In this document: positions 9,669 through 17,697 of the stretch, one piece after another
Layout of the letters: each line of letters opens with the position of its first letter
Position numbering within the stretch: the stretch's first letter is position 1
NCBI RefSeq assembly: GCF_014042355.1
Contig: NZ_JACEZU010000001.1
Span: 310,001-374,000, forward strand
DNA: 64,000 nucleotides
DNA from: Rugamonas apoptosis
GTDB taxonomy: Bacteria > Pseudomonadota > Gammaproteobacteria > Burkholderiales > Burkholderiaceae_D
Direction: 5' to 3'
Program-made: the position numbers and the translations under genes
The notes under the pieces: model-generated
What the model was told of the DNA's origin: nothing
Seen by the model: the letters and a program-made list of their open reading frames with translations, nothing else
Database searches by the model: none

Positions 9669-11897
9669 TTAGTTCTTCACCGGCGTGGCCGCGCCGGGCG
9701 CCTGGTCCGGCTTGGGCTGGGGCGCCGGCGGCACCGGCTGGGCCACGGTCACGCTGCCCATCGGCCGGCCATTGACCAGGGCCGGCACCACGGGCTGGCC
9801 GAAGTCGTTGACGAGGATGCTGTCGGCCGGCTTGATGTTCAGTTGCTCGTTGCGCATGTAGTCGTAGCGGTCCGTGGCCAGGCTGACGCTTTGCTCCTTG
9901 CTGCGGATGACCACGGGGCGCAGGAAGATCATCAGGTTGGTCTTCTTGCGGCTGCGGGTCTGGTACTTGAACAGGTTGCCCAGCACGGGAATGTCGCCCA
10001 GGCCGCGCACCTTGTCGGTGCCGTCGCCGGTGGTGTCCTCGATCAGGCCACCGAGCACGATGATCTGGCCATCGTCGGCGATCACGTTGTTCTCGATCAC
10101 GCGTTTGTTGATGGTGATGCCCGATATCGCCGTCAGGGTCGACTTGTCCACGTTGGAGGTCTCGTGGTAGATCGCCATCTTGATCGTGCCGCCTTCGGAA
10201 ATCTGCGGCCGCACCTTCAGCGTCAGGCCCACTTCCTTGCGGTCGATGGTCTGGAACGGGTTGGAGTTGGTGCCCGAGCTGGTGGTGAACTGGCCGGTCA
10301 GGATAGGCACGTTCTGGCCCACCTGGATGGTGGCCAGCTCATTGTCGAGCGTGATCATGTTGGGCGTGGACAGGATGTTGGCGTTGCCGTCCGATTCCAG
10401 CGAGTGCGCCAGCGCGCCCAGGCCCAGCTGGCCGGCCACCTGCTTGAACACGCCGATCGACAGGCCGGCGCCGGGCAGCGTCGATGTCGAGGTGCTGCTG
10501 GTGGAGCTGGTCGTACCGGCACGCTGCGCCAGGGCCAGCGCCGCCAGGTTGTTGTTGGCGCCGCCCGTGTTGTAAGACTGCAGGCCGCCGATGCGGTAGG
10601 TGCTGTTCTCGTTGCCGGTGGCGCCCATCCACTGCACGCCGAACTCGGACGCCTTGTCGGACGTGACTTCCACGATCAGCGATTCGATGTAGACCTGGGC
10701 CCGGCGCACGTCAAGCTGGTCGATCACGGCGCGCAGGTTGCGGTACACGGATTCGGGCGCCGTGATGATCAGGGTGTTGGTGGAGGCGTCGGCCTGGATG
10801 TAACCGGCCGAACCGGAACCGGCCTGCTGCGGCGAGGCGCTGTTGCTCAGCAGCGGGTTGGACGGGCCGCTGGCGCCGCCCGTGCCCTGGTTGGCGCCGG
10901 CCATGCCGGTCTGGCCCGCCTGGCCAGTTTGACCGGCCGCGCCGCCCTGGGCTGCGCCGCCGGTGGGGCTGGTGGCGCCGGCCGAGGCGTCGTTCGAGAC
11001 GACGGCGCGCAGCGTCTGCGCCAGCTTGGTCGCTTCCGCGTTCTTCAGGTAGACCACGTGCACGTTGCCCAGTTCCGCCGTCGGCTGATCCAGTTTGGCG
11101 ATCAGCGACTTGGCCAGGTTGGCGCGTGCGGCCGACGGCGCGCGCAGGATCAGCGCGTTGGTGCGCGGATCGGCCAGCACGCTGACGCGGCCCGCGTCCG
11201 CGGCGCCGGCGCCCGTCTCCATCAGTTTGTTGACCATGGTGGCCAGGTCGCTGGCGATGGCGTAGCGCACCGGGATCACGTCCAGGTCGGTGGCGGCCGG
11301 CGCGTCCAGCGCGGCGATGATCTTGGTCAGGCGCTTGAGGTTGTCCGCGTAATCCGTGATGACGACCGAGTTGTTACCGGGGTTGGCGTTGATGGTGTTG
11401 TTGGGCGAGATCAGGGGCCGCAGCACCGTCACCACGTTGGCCGCCGACTCATAATTCAGATGAAAGACCTGGCTGACGATCTGGTCGCCCTTGATGGCGC
11501 TGGGCGCCGTGCCGATCAGGGTCGGCCCCGATTGCAGCTTCGCTTCCGCTTCCGGCACCACCTTGGCGTAGCCGTCGCCGCTGACCACGGCGTAGCCTTG
11601 CAGGCGCAGGGCCGACGTCAGCAGCGAGAACGCCTGCGACTTGCTGATCGACTTTTCAGACACCAGCGTCAAGGTGCCCTTCACGCGCGGATCGATCACG
11701 AACGTGATGTTGGTGTAGTGGCCCACGGCCTTGATCACCGATTCGATGTCGGCGCCGACAAAATTGAGCGCGGCATCATCGCTGGCGGCCCAGGCGGCCG
11801 GCGGCATCGCGGATGCCACGGCGCAACACAGCAGCGCGCCCGCGCTCAGGCGGCGCAGCGCGGGAAAGGTCGGTTTGCTCACGGTCTGTTTTTTCAT
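9669..11897 (-). CDS. gspD: Type II secretion outer-membrane secretin GspD
   Basis: A signal peptide precedes N0-N3 periplasmic domains (about residues 40-390), a Gly/Ala/Gln-rich insert at about 300-350 inside the N3 region, and the secretin domain to about residue 670. The VPILTGQ and LGGLIED elements are characteristic. It forms the outer-membrane channel. Its ATG overlaps the gspN stop by four bases, so translation is coupled. Confidence 0.97.
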   Translation of the reverse strand: MKKQTVSKPTFPALRRLSAGALLCCAVASAMPPAAWAASDDAALNFVGADIESVIKAVGHYTNITFVIDPRVKGTLTLVSEKSISKSQAFSLLTSALRLQGYAVVSGDGYAKVVPEAEAKLQSGPTLIGTAPSAIKGDQIVSQVFHLNYESAANVVTVLRPLISPNNTINANPGNNSVVITDYADNLKRLTKIIAALDAPAATDLDVIPVRYAIASDLATMVNKLMETGAGAADAGRVSVLADPRTNALILRAPSAARANLAKSLIAKLDQPTAELGNVHVVYLKNAEATKLAQTLRAVVSNDASAGATSPTGGAAQGGAAGQTGQAGQTGMAGANQGTGGASGPSNPLLSNSASPQQAGSGSAGYIQADASTNTLIITAPESVYRNLRAVIDQLDVRRAQVYIESLIVEVTSDKASEFGVQWMGATGNENSTYRIGGLQSYNTGGANNNLAALALAQRAGTTSSTSSTSTSTLPGAGLSIGVFKQVAGQLGLGALAHSLESDGNANILSTPNMITLDNELATIQVGQNVPILTGQFTTSSGTNSNPFQTIDRKEVGLTLKVRPQISEGGTIKMAIYHETSNVDKSTLTAISGITINKRVIENNVIADDGQIIVLGGLIEDTTGDGTDKVRGLGDIPVLGNLFKYQTRSRKKTNLMIFLRPVVIRSKEQSVSLATDRYDYMRNEQLNIKPADSILVNDFGQPVVPALVNGRPMGSVTVAQPVPPAPQPKPDQAPGAATPVKN

Positions 11898-12670
11898 TGT
11901 CTGAACTCTAAGGCGATGATGTTCTTGTCGCTGTTTGCACGGCGCTGGCCCAATAAATTCAAGAGATTGGCCAGCGTATCTTCATATCCATCGGCCGCCT
12001 GCGCCTGCCCGGAAAACTGCAGGCGGCCCTGATCGAGGCTGCCGCTGCCACTGAGCAGCAACGGCCCTTTGACCGAACTTAAGGTCAGCTGCGCCTGCTG
12101 GCCATGCCAGTCCAGCGCCAGCGCATAACTGCCCAGCGGCCGGATCGCCGACAGCTTGGACGCCATGTCCGTCATTTCCAGCGTGGTGCGGCCATTCACG
12201 CTGACGGCGCCGCCGGCCACGGCCAGCTCCAGCGCCGTCCACGACAACCGCATGGTGCCGGCCGGCGCGATCGTGTTGAGCGGCGCGCCCAGGCCGGACA
12301 AGCCCTCGGCCGGCAGCAGCAGGGCCGAGGGGCTGAGCTGCCACTGGCGCCAGCCGCCGCGGAACGTCACGGGCTGGGCCAGCGCCTCGCTGTTCTCCAG
12401 CCGCAGTTCCACCGCGCCCACTAACGCCAGCGGCGACACCTGCCATGCGAAACGCCCCGGCAGCAGCGGCGTGACGGGGCTGTTGCCGCCGGCCGCGCCG
12501 CCGATAAAGGCCGAGCCGCGCCACAGCGTACCTTGCGCGTCTCCCAGCGTCAAACGTCCGCCCGTCTGGCGTTCCACCAGCGCGCCCAGCCAGCTGGCCG
12601 GGAAGCACACCAGCAGCGTGACGATGGCGCTGAGCACGATCGTCAGCAGCCATAGCGACGCGCGCTTCAT
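11894..12670 (-). CDS. gspN: Type II secretion protein GspN
   Basis: A 258-residue protein with one N-terminal membrane helix (LLTIVLSAIVTLLVCFPASWL) and a periplasmic domain of GspN type, including LVERQTGGRLTLGDAQGTLWRGSA. GspN is an accessory component present in some type II systems. It lies between gspM and gspD in the operon and overlaps gspD by four bases. Confidence 0.9.
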   Translation of the reverse strand: MKRASLWLLTIVLSAIVTLLVCFPASWLGALVERQTGGRLTLGDAQGTLWRGSAFIGGAAGGNSPVTPLLPGRFAWQVSPLALVGAVELRLENSEALAQPVTFRGGWRQWQLSPSALLLPAEGLSGLGAPLNTIAPAGTMRLSWTALELAVAGGAVSVNGRTTLEMTDMASKLSAIRPLGSYALALDWHGQQAQLTLSSVKGPLLLSGSGSLDQGRLQFSGQAQAADGYEDTLANLLNLLGQRRANSDKNIIALEFRQ

Positions 12671-12707
12671 GGATGAACCGCCACGCTTGACGAGGAATGG
12701 AGCAAGG

Positions 12708-13223
12708 TCATTGCGCGCCCGCCTGGTGCAGCGTCAGCGAGGCATCCACCTGGCCCGGCGTATTCTGAGCATTGAACACGGCCTCCTCGACCGTGATACG
12801 GCCGTCGCGGCGCTGGGTGGCCAGCCAATCCATCAGGCCGGGGAAGGACACATTATTCAGTTGCAGCCGCGCGTATTCGCCCGTGATGGCGACCGATTGC
12901 GCCGTCAGGCTGCGGGCCGCCAGACTGGCCGTGAGGCTGTCACGCGTCATGGCCGGCGGCGCCGCCACGGCCTGGCCTTTGAGTGCGGCCGCCTGCAACG
13001 CCAGCGCCTGCAATTCCGCCTCCTGCTGGCGCAACTGGGGCAATTCCTTGCGCAGCTTGGCACGCCCTTCCATGGCCGGCGCCACCAGCACGGCATAGGC
13101 CAGCGCCACGCCCACCACGGCACCGCCCACGGACAGGAACTTGCGCTCCTGTTCCGTGCGGGCCTGCCAGAACTGCTCCGCGCCGGCGCGGTACTGGGCC
13201 AGCGTCGCTTTCAATGTGCTCAT
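12708..13223 (-). CDS. gspM: Type II secretion platform protein GspM
   Basis: A 171-residue protein beginning MSTLKATLAQYRAGAEQFW, with a membrane helix at about 31-51 and a small periplasmic ferredoxin-like domain ending LTLHQAGAQ. Partner of GspL. The start at 13223 was chosen because its ATG overlaps the gspL stop (ATGA), whereas the longer open frame upstream only runs antiparallel to gspL coding sequence in another phase. Confidence 0.9.
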   Translation of the reverse strand: MSTLKATLAQYRAGAEQFWQARTEQERKFLSVGGAVVGVALAYAVLVAPAMEGRAKLRKELPQLRQQEAELQALALQAAALKGQAVAAPPAMTRDSLTASLAARSLTAQSVAITGEYARLQLNNVSFPGLMDWLATQRRDGRITVEEAVFNAQNTPGQVDASLTLHQAGAQ

Positions 13224-14467
13224 GCTTTGCTCCCGGTGCCGACGCGGATCTTCCACACGCCGGGCGCCGCTTCCGACAAGTCCAGCTTGCGCGCGGCCAG
13301 CGCCGCGCGGATTTGGCCCATGGCGGCGGCATCGACCGTGTTGGGTTTGATTTTCACTTGCAGCGCGCGCTCGCGGTATTCCAGCGAGGCGATGATGTTC
13401 CGGTTCGGCAGGCCGTTGAGGGCTTCGCCGAAAGCCGCGCTCAGGGCGCCGAATTCGTCGCCCGCCAGCGCGCCGCTGTCGGCGCGGGCGGCCGCGATGT
13501 TCTTTCGCATCTGGGCGGCCGGATCGAGGATCACGGTTTCCCTGGGATAGGCGGCCTTGAAGATCTGCAGCATGGACTGCTGCACCTGGCCCGCCTCGCG
13601 CTTCATGCGCAGCCATTCGATATTCATGCCCGCCACGTTGACGGCCAGCGCCAGCACGGCCAGCCGCAACGGCCAGCGCCAGCGCTGCCACTGGCGCGCC
13701 GCCGTGCCGCTGGCGCCCACGGCGGCGGCCAGGTCCGGCGCGGCCGTGCGCGAGGCCGCGATCCAGTGTGCCCATTGGTCTTCCTGCAGGGTGATGGCGG
13801 GCTGCCCGGCCGGCTGCGCGAAAGCCAATGCCTCATAACGGCGCAATTCGGCGGCGGACAGGTACAGCGTGACGGGCGAATCGCCGGCCAGCGCGCGCAG
13901 CGTTTGCAGCACCGCTTCCGGCTGGGCCGGCAGGGCCAGGCCCAGGCCGTCCGTCTGCGACTGGCGCAGCGTCAGCTCGCAGCCGCCGTCGTTGCTGCTC
14001 AGCGCGGCCGACACGGCGCCCGGCTGCAGCGGCAGGCACAGTTGGGCCGGCAGCAGCGCGATGCTGTGCGCGCCCTGCGCCTGCAGCGCCTTGACCAGCA
14101 CTTCCAGCCAGGCGCGCTGCGCCACGGCCACGGTGCGTTCGGCGCCGCCATCGAGCGCCGGGCCCACGGCCAGCACGCAGTCGGCCGGGTCGCCCAGGAC
14201 GTGTTCTTCCACCAGCGCCGGCAGGGCCGCCTTCAGGCGTGCGGGCGACAACGGCGGCACGCTCACGCGCAGCAGCGTCACGTCCGGCGCGGCCAGCAGC
14301 AGCGTCACGCGGCGCGCGGAGGCCACCATGTCGGCCAGGCTGCCCAGCGGGGACGCACCCTGCTGCAGCACATTGCCGCCGTCGCCCACCAGCGCGAACG
14401 GGCAAGCCTGGGCCGCGCCGCTGTCGATGCTGGCCTTGGCCGGATAGCGGATAAATAGGGTAGTCAA
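13220..14467 (-). CDS. gspL: Type II secretion platform protein GspL
   Basis: A cytoplasmic actin-like domain (about residues 1-235), one membrane helix near 245-265 (LRLAVLALAVNVAGMNIEWL) and a periplasmic ferredoxin-like domain, 415 residues in all. It connects the GspE ATPase to GspM. It lies 27 bases after gspK and overlaps gspM by four bases. Confidence 0.93.
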   Translation of the reverse strand: MTTLFIRYPAKASIDSGAAQACPFALVGDGGNVLQQGASPLGSLADMVASARRVTLLLAAPDVTLLRVSVPPLSPARLKAALPALVEEHVLGDPADCVLAVGPALDGGAERTVAVAQRAWLEVLVKALQAQGAHSIALLPAQLCLPLQPGAVSAALSSNDGGCELTLRQSQTDGLGLALPAQPEAVLQTLRALAGDSPVTLYLSAAELRRYEALAFAQPAGQPAITLQEDQWAHWIAASRTAAPDLAAAVGASGTAARQWQRWRWPLRLAVLALAVNVAGMNIEWLRMKREAGQVQQSMLQIFKAAYPRETVILDPAAQMRKNIAAARADSGALAGDEFGALSAAFGEALNGLPNRNIIASLEYRERALQVKIKPNTVDAAAMGQIRAALAARKLDLSEAAPGVWKIRVGTGSKA

Positions 14468-14494
14468 AGGAGCTCGCTTTCGTGGTTCGCCATC

Positions 14495-15466
14495 TCAGTT
14501 TTGCCGTATCCAGACCAGGTCTGTCTTGTAATTCGCACCGTTCTCGCGCTGTATCAGCGCCTGCGCATCCAGGTTGGCGCGGTCCAGCCGCACCTTGCTC
14601 AACACCAGGAAATAGTCGCTCCTGATATCGATCCCCACCTTGGCGCTCACCTGCTTGCCGTACAACTTGCCTTTGTAGTCCTGCACGTTGTTGAAGTATG
14701 CCTGCTTGCGCTGATAGGCCAGGGCGGTCGCCTCGGCCATCGTGTAATTCTCCGGCAGCGCCGCCAGCAATTCCACCGGCGCCGTGTTGACGTTGATGTT
14801 CGTCTGCGCGGGCAGCACGATCACCAGATCACGCAAGCGCTCGATCGCCTGCGGCGTGAAGCCTGCCACGGCCAGCAAATCCTCGGCCCGCATCAATTCC
14901 ATCGGCTCGGTGCCGGCCCGCACCGGCAGCGCGTTCTGCGCCGCCTGGCCCTGCGGCGCCGGTTGCTGCGCGCGCGCCACCTCGTCGGCCACGGCCTGCG
15001 CCAGCGAGCCGTCGAGCTGCAACACGGTCAGCAAGCGCTGGAACACGGCCACCTGGTCCACCACCGGCGCCCGGTTCACGGCAAGATTGGCCAGATTGTA
15101 ACGCGACTGGGCGTCCGTCATCTGGCCCGACAAGGTCGCGTTGAAGTTTTCGCCTTCCACCCGTTCCCGCTCCACGTACTGGTCCAGCCGGGTTTCCGCC
15201 AGCGGCGTGGCCCACACGCCGTCCAGCGTCGTGACCTTGCCGCGGTCTATGCCGTCCTGGCGCAGGATCAGGCGCGCCCAGTCCAGCGCACCACGCAGGA
15301 TCCAGCGCGTTTGCAATTGCAGACGTTGATTCTCCATCGACCGCACCTGTACCTGCTGCTGCCAGAACAGGCTGGCCACGATGGTCACGGCCAGCGTGGT
15401 CAGCAGCAACGCCGTGACCACGGCCACGCCGCGCTGACGCCGCAAATTTTGTCGGTGGCGCGCCAT
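14495..15466 (-). CDS. gspK: Type II secretion minor pseudopilin GspK
   Basis: A 323-residue protein whose N-terminus RRQRGVAVVTALLLTTLAVTIV is a prepilin-type segment with Gly-Val at the processing site and the hydrophobic assembly helix. The large globular insert typical of GspK follows, ending DLVWIRQN. It caps the pseudopilus tip with GspI and GspJ. The gspJ stop and gspK start share one base (TAATG). Confidence 0.94.
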   Translation of the reverse strand: MARHRQNLRRQRGVAVVTALLLTTLAVTIVASLFWQQQVQVRSMENQRLQLQTRWILRGALDWARLILRQDGIDRGKVTTLDGVWATPLAETRLDQYVERERVEGENFNATLSGQMTDAQSRYNLANLAVNRAPVVDQVAVFQRLLTVLQLDGSLAQAVADEVARAQQPAPQGQAAQNALPVRAGTEPMELMRAEDLLAVAGFTPQAIERLRDLVIVLPAQTNINVNTAPVELLAALPENYTMAEATALAYQRKQAYFNNVQDYKGKLYGKQVSAKVGIDIRSDYFLVLSKVRLDRANLDAQALIQRENGANYKTDLVWIRQN

Positions 15467-16215
15467 TACACGGCCCCCAGCAGGAAAATCTTGACCAGCG
15501 CCGTCGGCACGCCGGGCAACTGCAACGACACTTCCAGCCCCGTCGGCACGTTGTTGGACAGCGGCGCCGTCACCTGCGTGATGGTGGTCGGATTCGATCC
15601 CCCTGCCCCGCCGCCCCCCGCCGGCCCGCTGGCACCGCCCTGTCCGGCCGCACCACCCTGGCCGATCGCCACTTGCTGCTGACTCGTGGTTGGCAGCGTG
15701 ACGCTGGTGGCCGCGCGCCAGCTACCGTTCTGCCACAGCCGCATGGTCATGCCATTCAAGCCCGTTTGCAAGGTGACGGCCGGTGCCGGATCGGTGTCGC
15801 TGCGCGCGCCCTGCCACAGCATGTCGAGCTGCGCCAGGTCGCGGGTGGCGGACGATTCGCGCCGCAGCAGCACACCGTCGCGCACGCGGTAGGACACCAC
15901 TTGCAGGCGCGATGGCTCGTTCTCCGTCAGCACGGTACGTACCAGCGTCAAACGGTCCGTTTCGGCCAGCAGGTTGGTGCGGCCATGCAGCAGCGTGGTG
16001 GGCGCCAGGTTTTCGCAATCGCTCTGCATCTGCGCGAACGCCAGTTGCATGCCGCGGGTCTGCTCCATCTGCGCCGTCAACGCCTGGCGCGAACGGATGA
16101 TGCCGTCCAGCCCGCGCCAGCCCAGCACGGCCACGATGGCCAGGATGGAAATGGCCACCAGCAGCTCGATCAGGGTGAAGCCGCGCCCACGCGGCCAATA
16201 GCGCGGCGCCATCAT
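15466..16215 (-). CDS. gspJ: Type II secretion minor pseudopilin GspJ
   Basis: A 249-residue protein with the prepilin motif RGFTLIELLVAISILAI near its start. A Gly/Ala-rich stretch (GQGGAAGQGGASG) sits near residue 190. The start at 16215 was chosen because its ATG overlaps the gspI stop as ATGA. A second ATG follows immediately. It is a pseudopilus-tip component with GspI and GspK. Confidence 0.94.
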   Translation of the reverse strand: MMAPRYWPRGRGFTLIELLVAISILAIVAVLGWRGLDGIIRSRQALTAQMEQTRGMQLAFAQMQSDCENLAPTTLLHGRTNLLAETDRLTLVRTVLTENEPSRLQVVSYRVRDGVLLRRESSATRDLAQLDMLWQGARSDTDPAPAVTLQTGLNGMTMRLWQNGSWRAATSVTLPTTSQQQVAIGQGGAAGQGGASGPAGGGGAGGSNPTTITQVTAPLSNNVPTGLEVSLQLPGVPTALVKIFLLGAV

Positions 16216-16607
16216 TGGTTCAGCACCAGTTGTACCAGCTTGATGATGCGGCGCTCGGGATTGTTCTGGTCCACCACGCTCACCTCGACCCGGCGCAGGC
16301 GCGGATTGGGGCTGGCGATCACCTCTTCCTGGCACACCAGCTGCAAGTCGCCCTGCGGACAGTCGAAGCTCTGCTTGCCCACGGCCGGGAAGGTGCGGGC
16401 CAGGCGGATCTGCACCAGCCGGTTCTCGGCCGACCAGGTGGCCATCATGGCGCTGCGCAGGCCGTTGCTGTTCTGGGTCAGGCTGCCCACGGCGCGCAGC
16501 GAGGCGCCCAGCGCCGTGCCGACGATGACCAGCGCCACCAGCACTTCCAGCAGCGTGAAGCCGCGCTGGCACTGGCGCGGGAGGGAGGATGGAATAAGCC
16601 GGCCCAT
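16212..16607 (-). CDS. gspI: Type II secretion minor pseudopilin GspI
   Basis: A 131-residue pseudopilin with the N-methylation/cleavage motif RGFTLLEVLVALVIVGTAL and the C-terminal GspI domain including MATWSAENRL. It nucleates the tip complex. Its start is three bases from the gspH stop and its stop overlaps the gspJ start. Confidence 0.95.
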   Translation of the reverse strand: MGRLIPSSLPRQCQRGFTLLEVLVALVIVGTALGASLRAVGSLTQNSNGLRSAMMATWSAENRLVQIRLARTFPAVGKQSFDCPQGDLQLVCQEEVIASPNPRLRRVEVSVVDQNNPERRIIKLVQLVLNQ

Positions 16608-16610
16608 GGT

Positions 16611-17075
16611 TCAGTCGACCGTGAAGTGGCCGATGCCGTCGGCGCGGATGGCGACGGTGCCGCTGTCGCTGGCCAGCGTCAGGACGAACGGTTTATCGAC
16701 CGGCTCGCGACCGAAGGTGATGCGCAGACTGGCGCCAGGCATGGTGGACGGTGGGTCCAGCAGCAGCGTGATGGGGGCATGCTTGAATTCGCGCTCGCGC
16801 AGCAGGTCGTCACCGGTGACGGTCTGCCATTGCTGCTCGTTGCGGACCAGGAAACGGTAGCGGTCCGACTCCGCCTCGAACGCGATCAGGCGGTTACGCA
16901 CGATGGCCTCGTCCCGCGCCAGTTGCAGCAGCAAGGCGATACGCTGGGCTTCCTGCTGCATGCCCTGCTGGCGGCTGGGCAGCACGTTGAGCGACACCAG
17001 CCCCAGCGTGACGCCCAGGATGACCATCACCACCAGCAGTTCGATCAGGGTGAACCCGCGCGGCGCGGCGCGCAT
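16611..17075 (-). CDS. gspH: Type II secretion minor pseudopilin GspH
   Basis: A 154-residue protein with the prepilin motif PRGFTLIELLVVMVILGVTL directly after a six-residue leader, then the GspH/FimT domain with LARDEAIVRNRL. It joins the major pseudopilin GspG fibre to the tip. It follows gspG by 17 bases. Confidence 0.95.
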   Translation of the reverse strand: MRAAPRGFTLIELLVVMVILGVTLGLVSLNVLPSRQQGMQQEAQRIALLLQLARDEAIVRNRLIAFEAESDRYRFLVRNEQQWQTVTGDDLLREREFKHAPITLLLDPPSTMPGASLRITFGREPVDKPFVLTLASDSGTVAIRADGIGHFTVD

Positions 17076-17092
17076 GACAGATGGCTCCCGCC

Positions 17093-17536
17093 TTAATTGT
17101 CCCAGGAACCGATGTCGGCATCGTCGCCGGTGCCGCCCGGCTGGCCGTCGGCGCCCAGCGAGAACACGTCCACCTCACCCTTGATGCCGGGCGACAGGTA
17201 CTGGTAGGGATTGCCCCACGGGTCTTTCGGCATCTTCTCCAGGTAGCCGCCGGCCTTCCAGCCGTTGGCGGCCGGCCCCGTGGTGGGCTTGCTCAGCAGC
17301 GCCTGCAGGCCCTGCTCCGTGGTCGGGTAGCGCTGGTTATCGAGCTTGTACAGCTTGAGCGCCTGCATCACGGTGGCGATATCGACCTTGGCCGCGGCGA
17401 TTTTCGATTCGCCCGTGCGGCTGAGCAGCTTGGGCACGACCAGCGCGGCCAGCACACCCATGATGACCACCACCACCATGATTTCGATCAGCGTAAAGCC
17501 GCGTGCGACGCGGCGGGGGATGGACTGTTTTTTCAT
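17093..17536 (-). CDS. gspG: Type II secretion major pseudopilin GspG
   Basis: A 147-residue major pseudopilin. The leader ends at RRVARG, followed by FTLIEIMVVVVIMGVLAALV with the conserved Glu5. The C-terminal part holds the calcium-site region (DPWGNPYQYLSPG, GADGQPGGTGDDADIGSW). It is the first gene of the operon, with a promoter just upstream. Confidence 0.97.
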   Translation of the reverse strand: MKKQSIPRRVARGFTLIEIMVVVVIMGVLAALVVPKLLSRTGESKIAAAKVDIATVMQALKLYKLDNQRYPTTEQGLQALLSKPTTGPAANGWKAGGYLEKMPKDPWGNPYQYLSPGIKGEVDVFSLGADGQPGGTGDDADIGSWDN

Positions 17537-17577
17537 TGGACCGGCAAATGTAGGTTAAATATTTGAAAAGAGTGCTG

Positions 17578-17607
17578 AGTATAAGGCCGAACCGGCGCGG
17601 CCAGCAA
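17578..17607 (-). promoter_or_regulatory. Sigma-70-like promoter of the type II secretion operon
   Basis: On the minus strand, TTGCTG (17607-17602) and TATACT (17583-17578) are separated by 18 bases. They lie 42 bases before the gspG start. This is the only good match to a promoter between the amidohydrolase gene and gspG. Confidence 0.5.
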
Positions 17608-17697
17608 AGCCGTGCTGGCGATTATGCACCAGCCACCCTTAAAGCCGCATTAGAGGATGGCCTCCACATGGCGGCGGCCCGCCGCCACGGCGCCGCC

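Noticed and set aside
8226..12032. Open frame of 1268 codons on the plus strand
   Set aside because: It runs antisense to gspE and gspD, is rich in His, Arg and Gln as expected for the complement of GC-rich codons, and has no recognisable domain.
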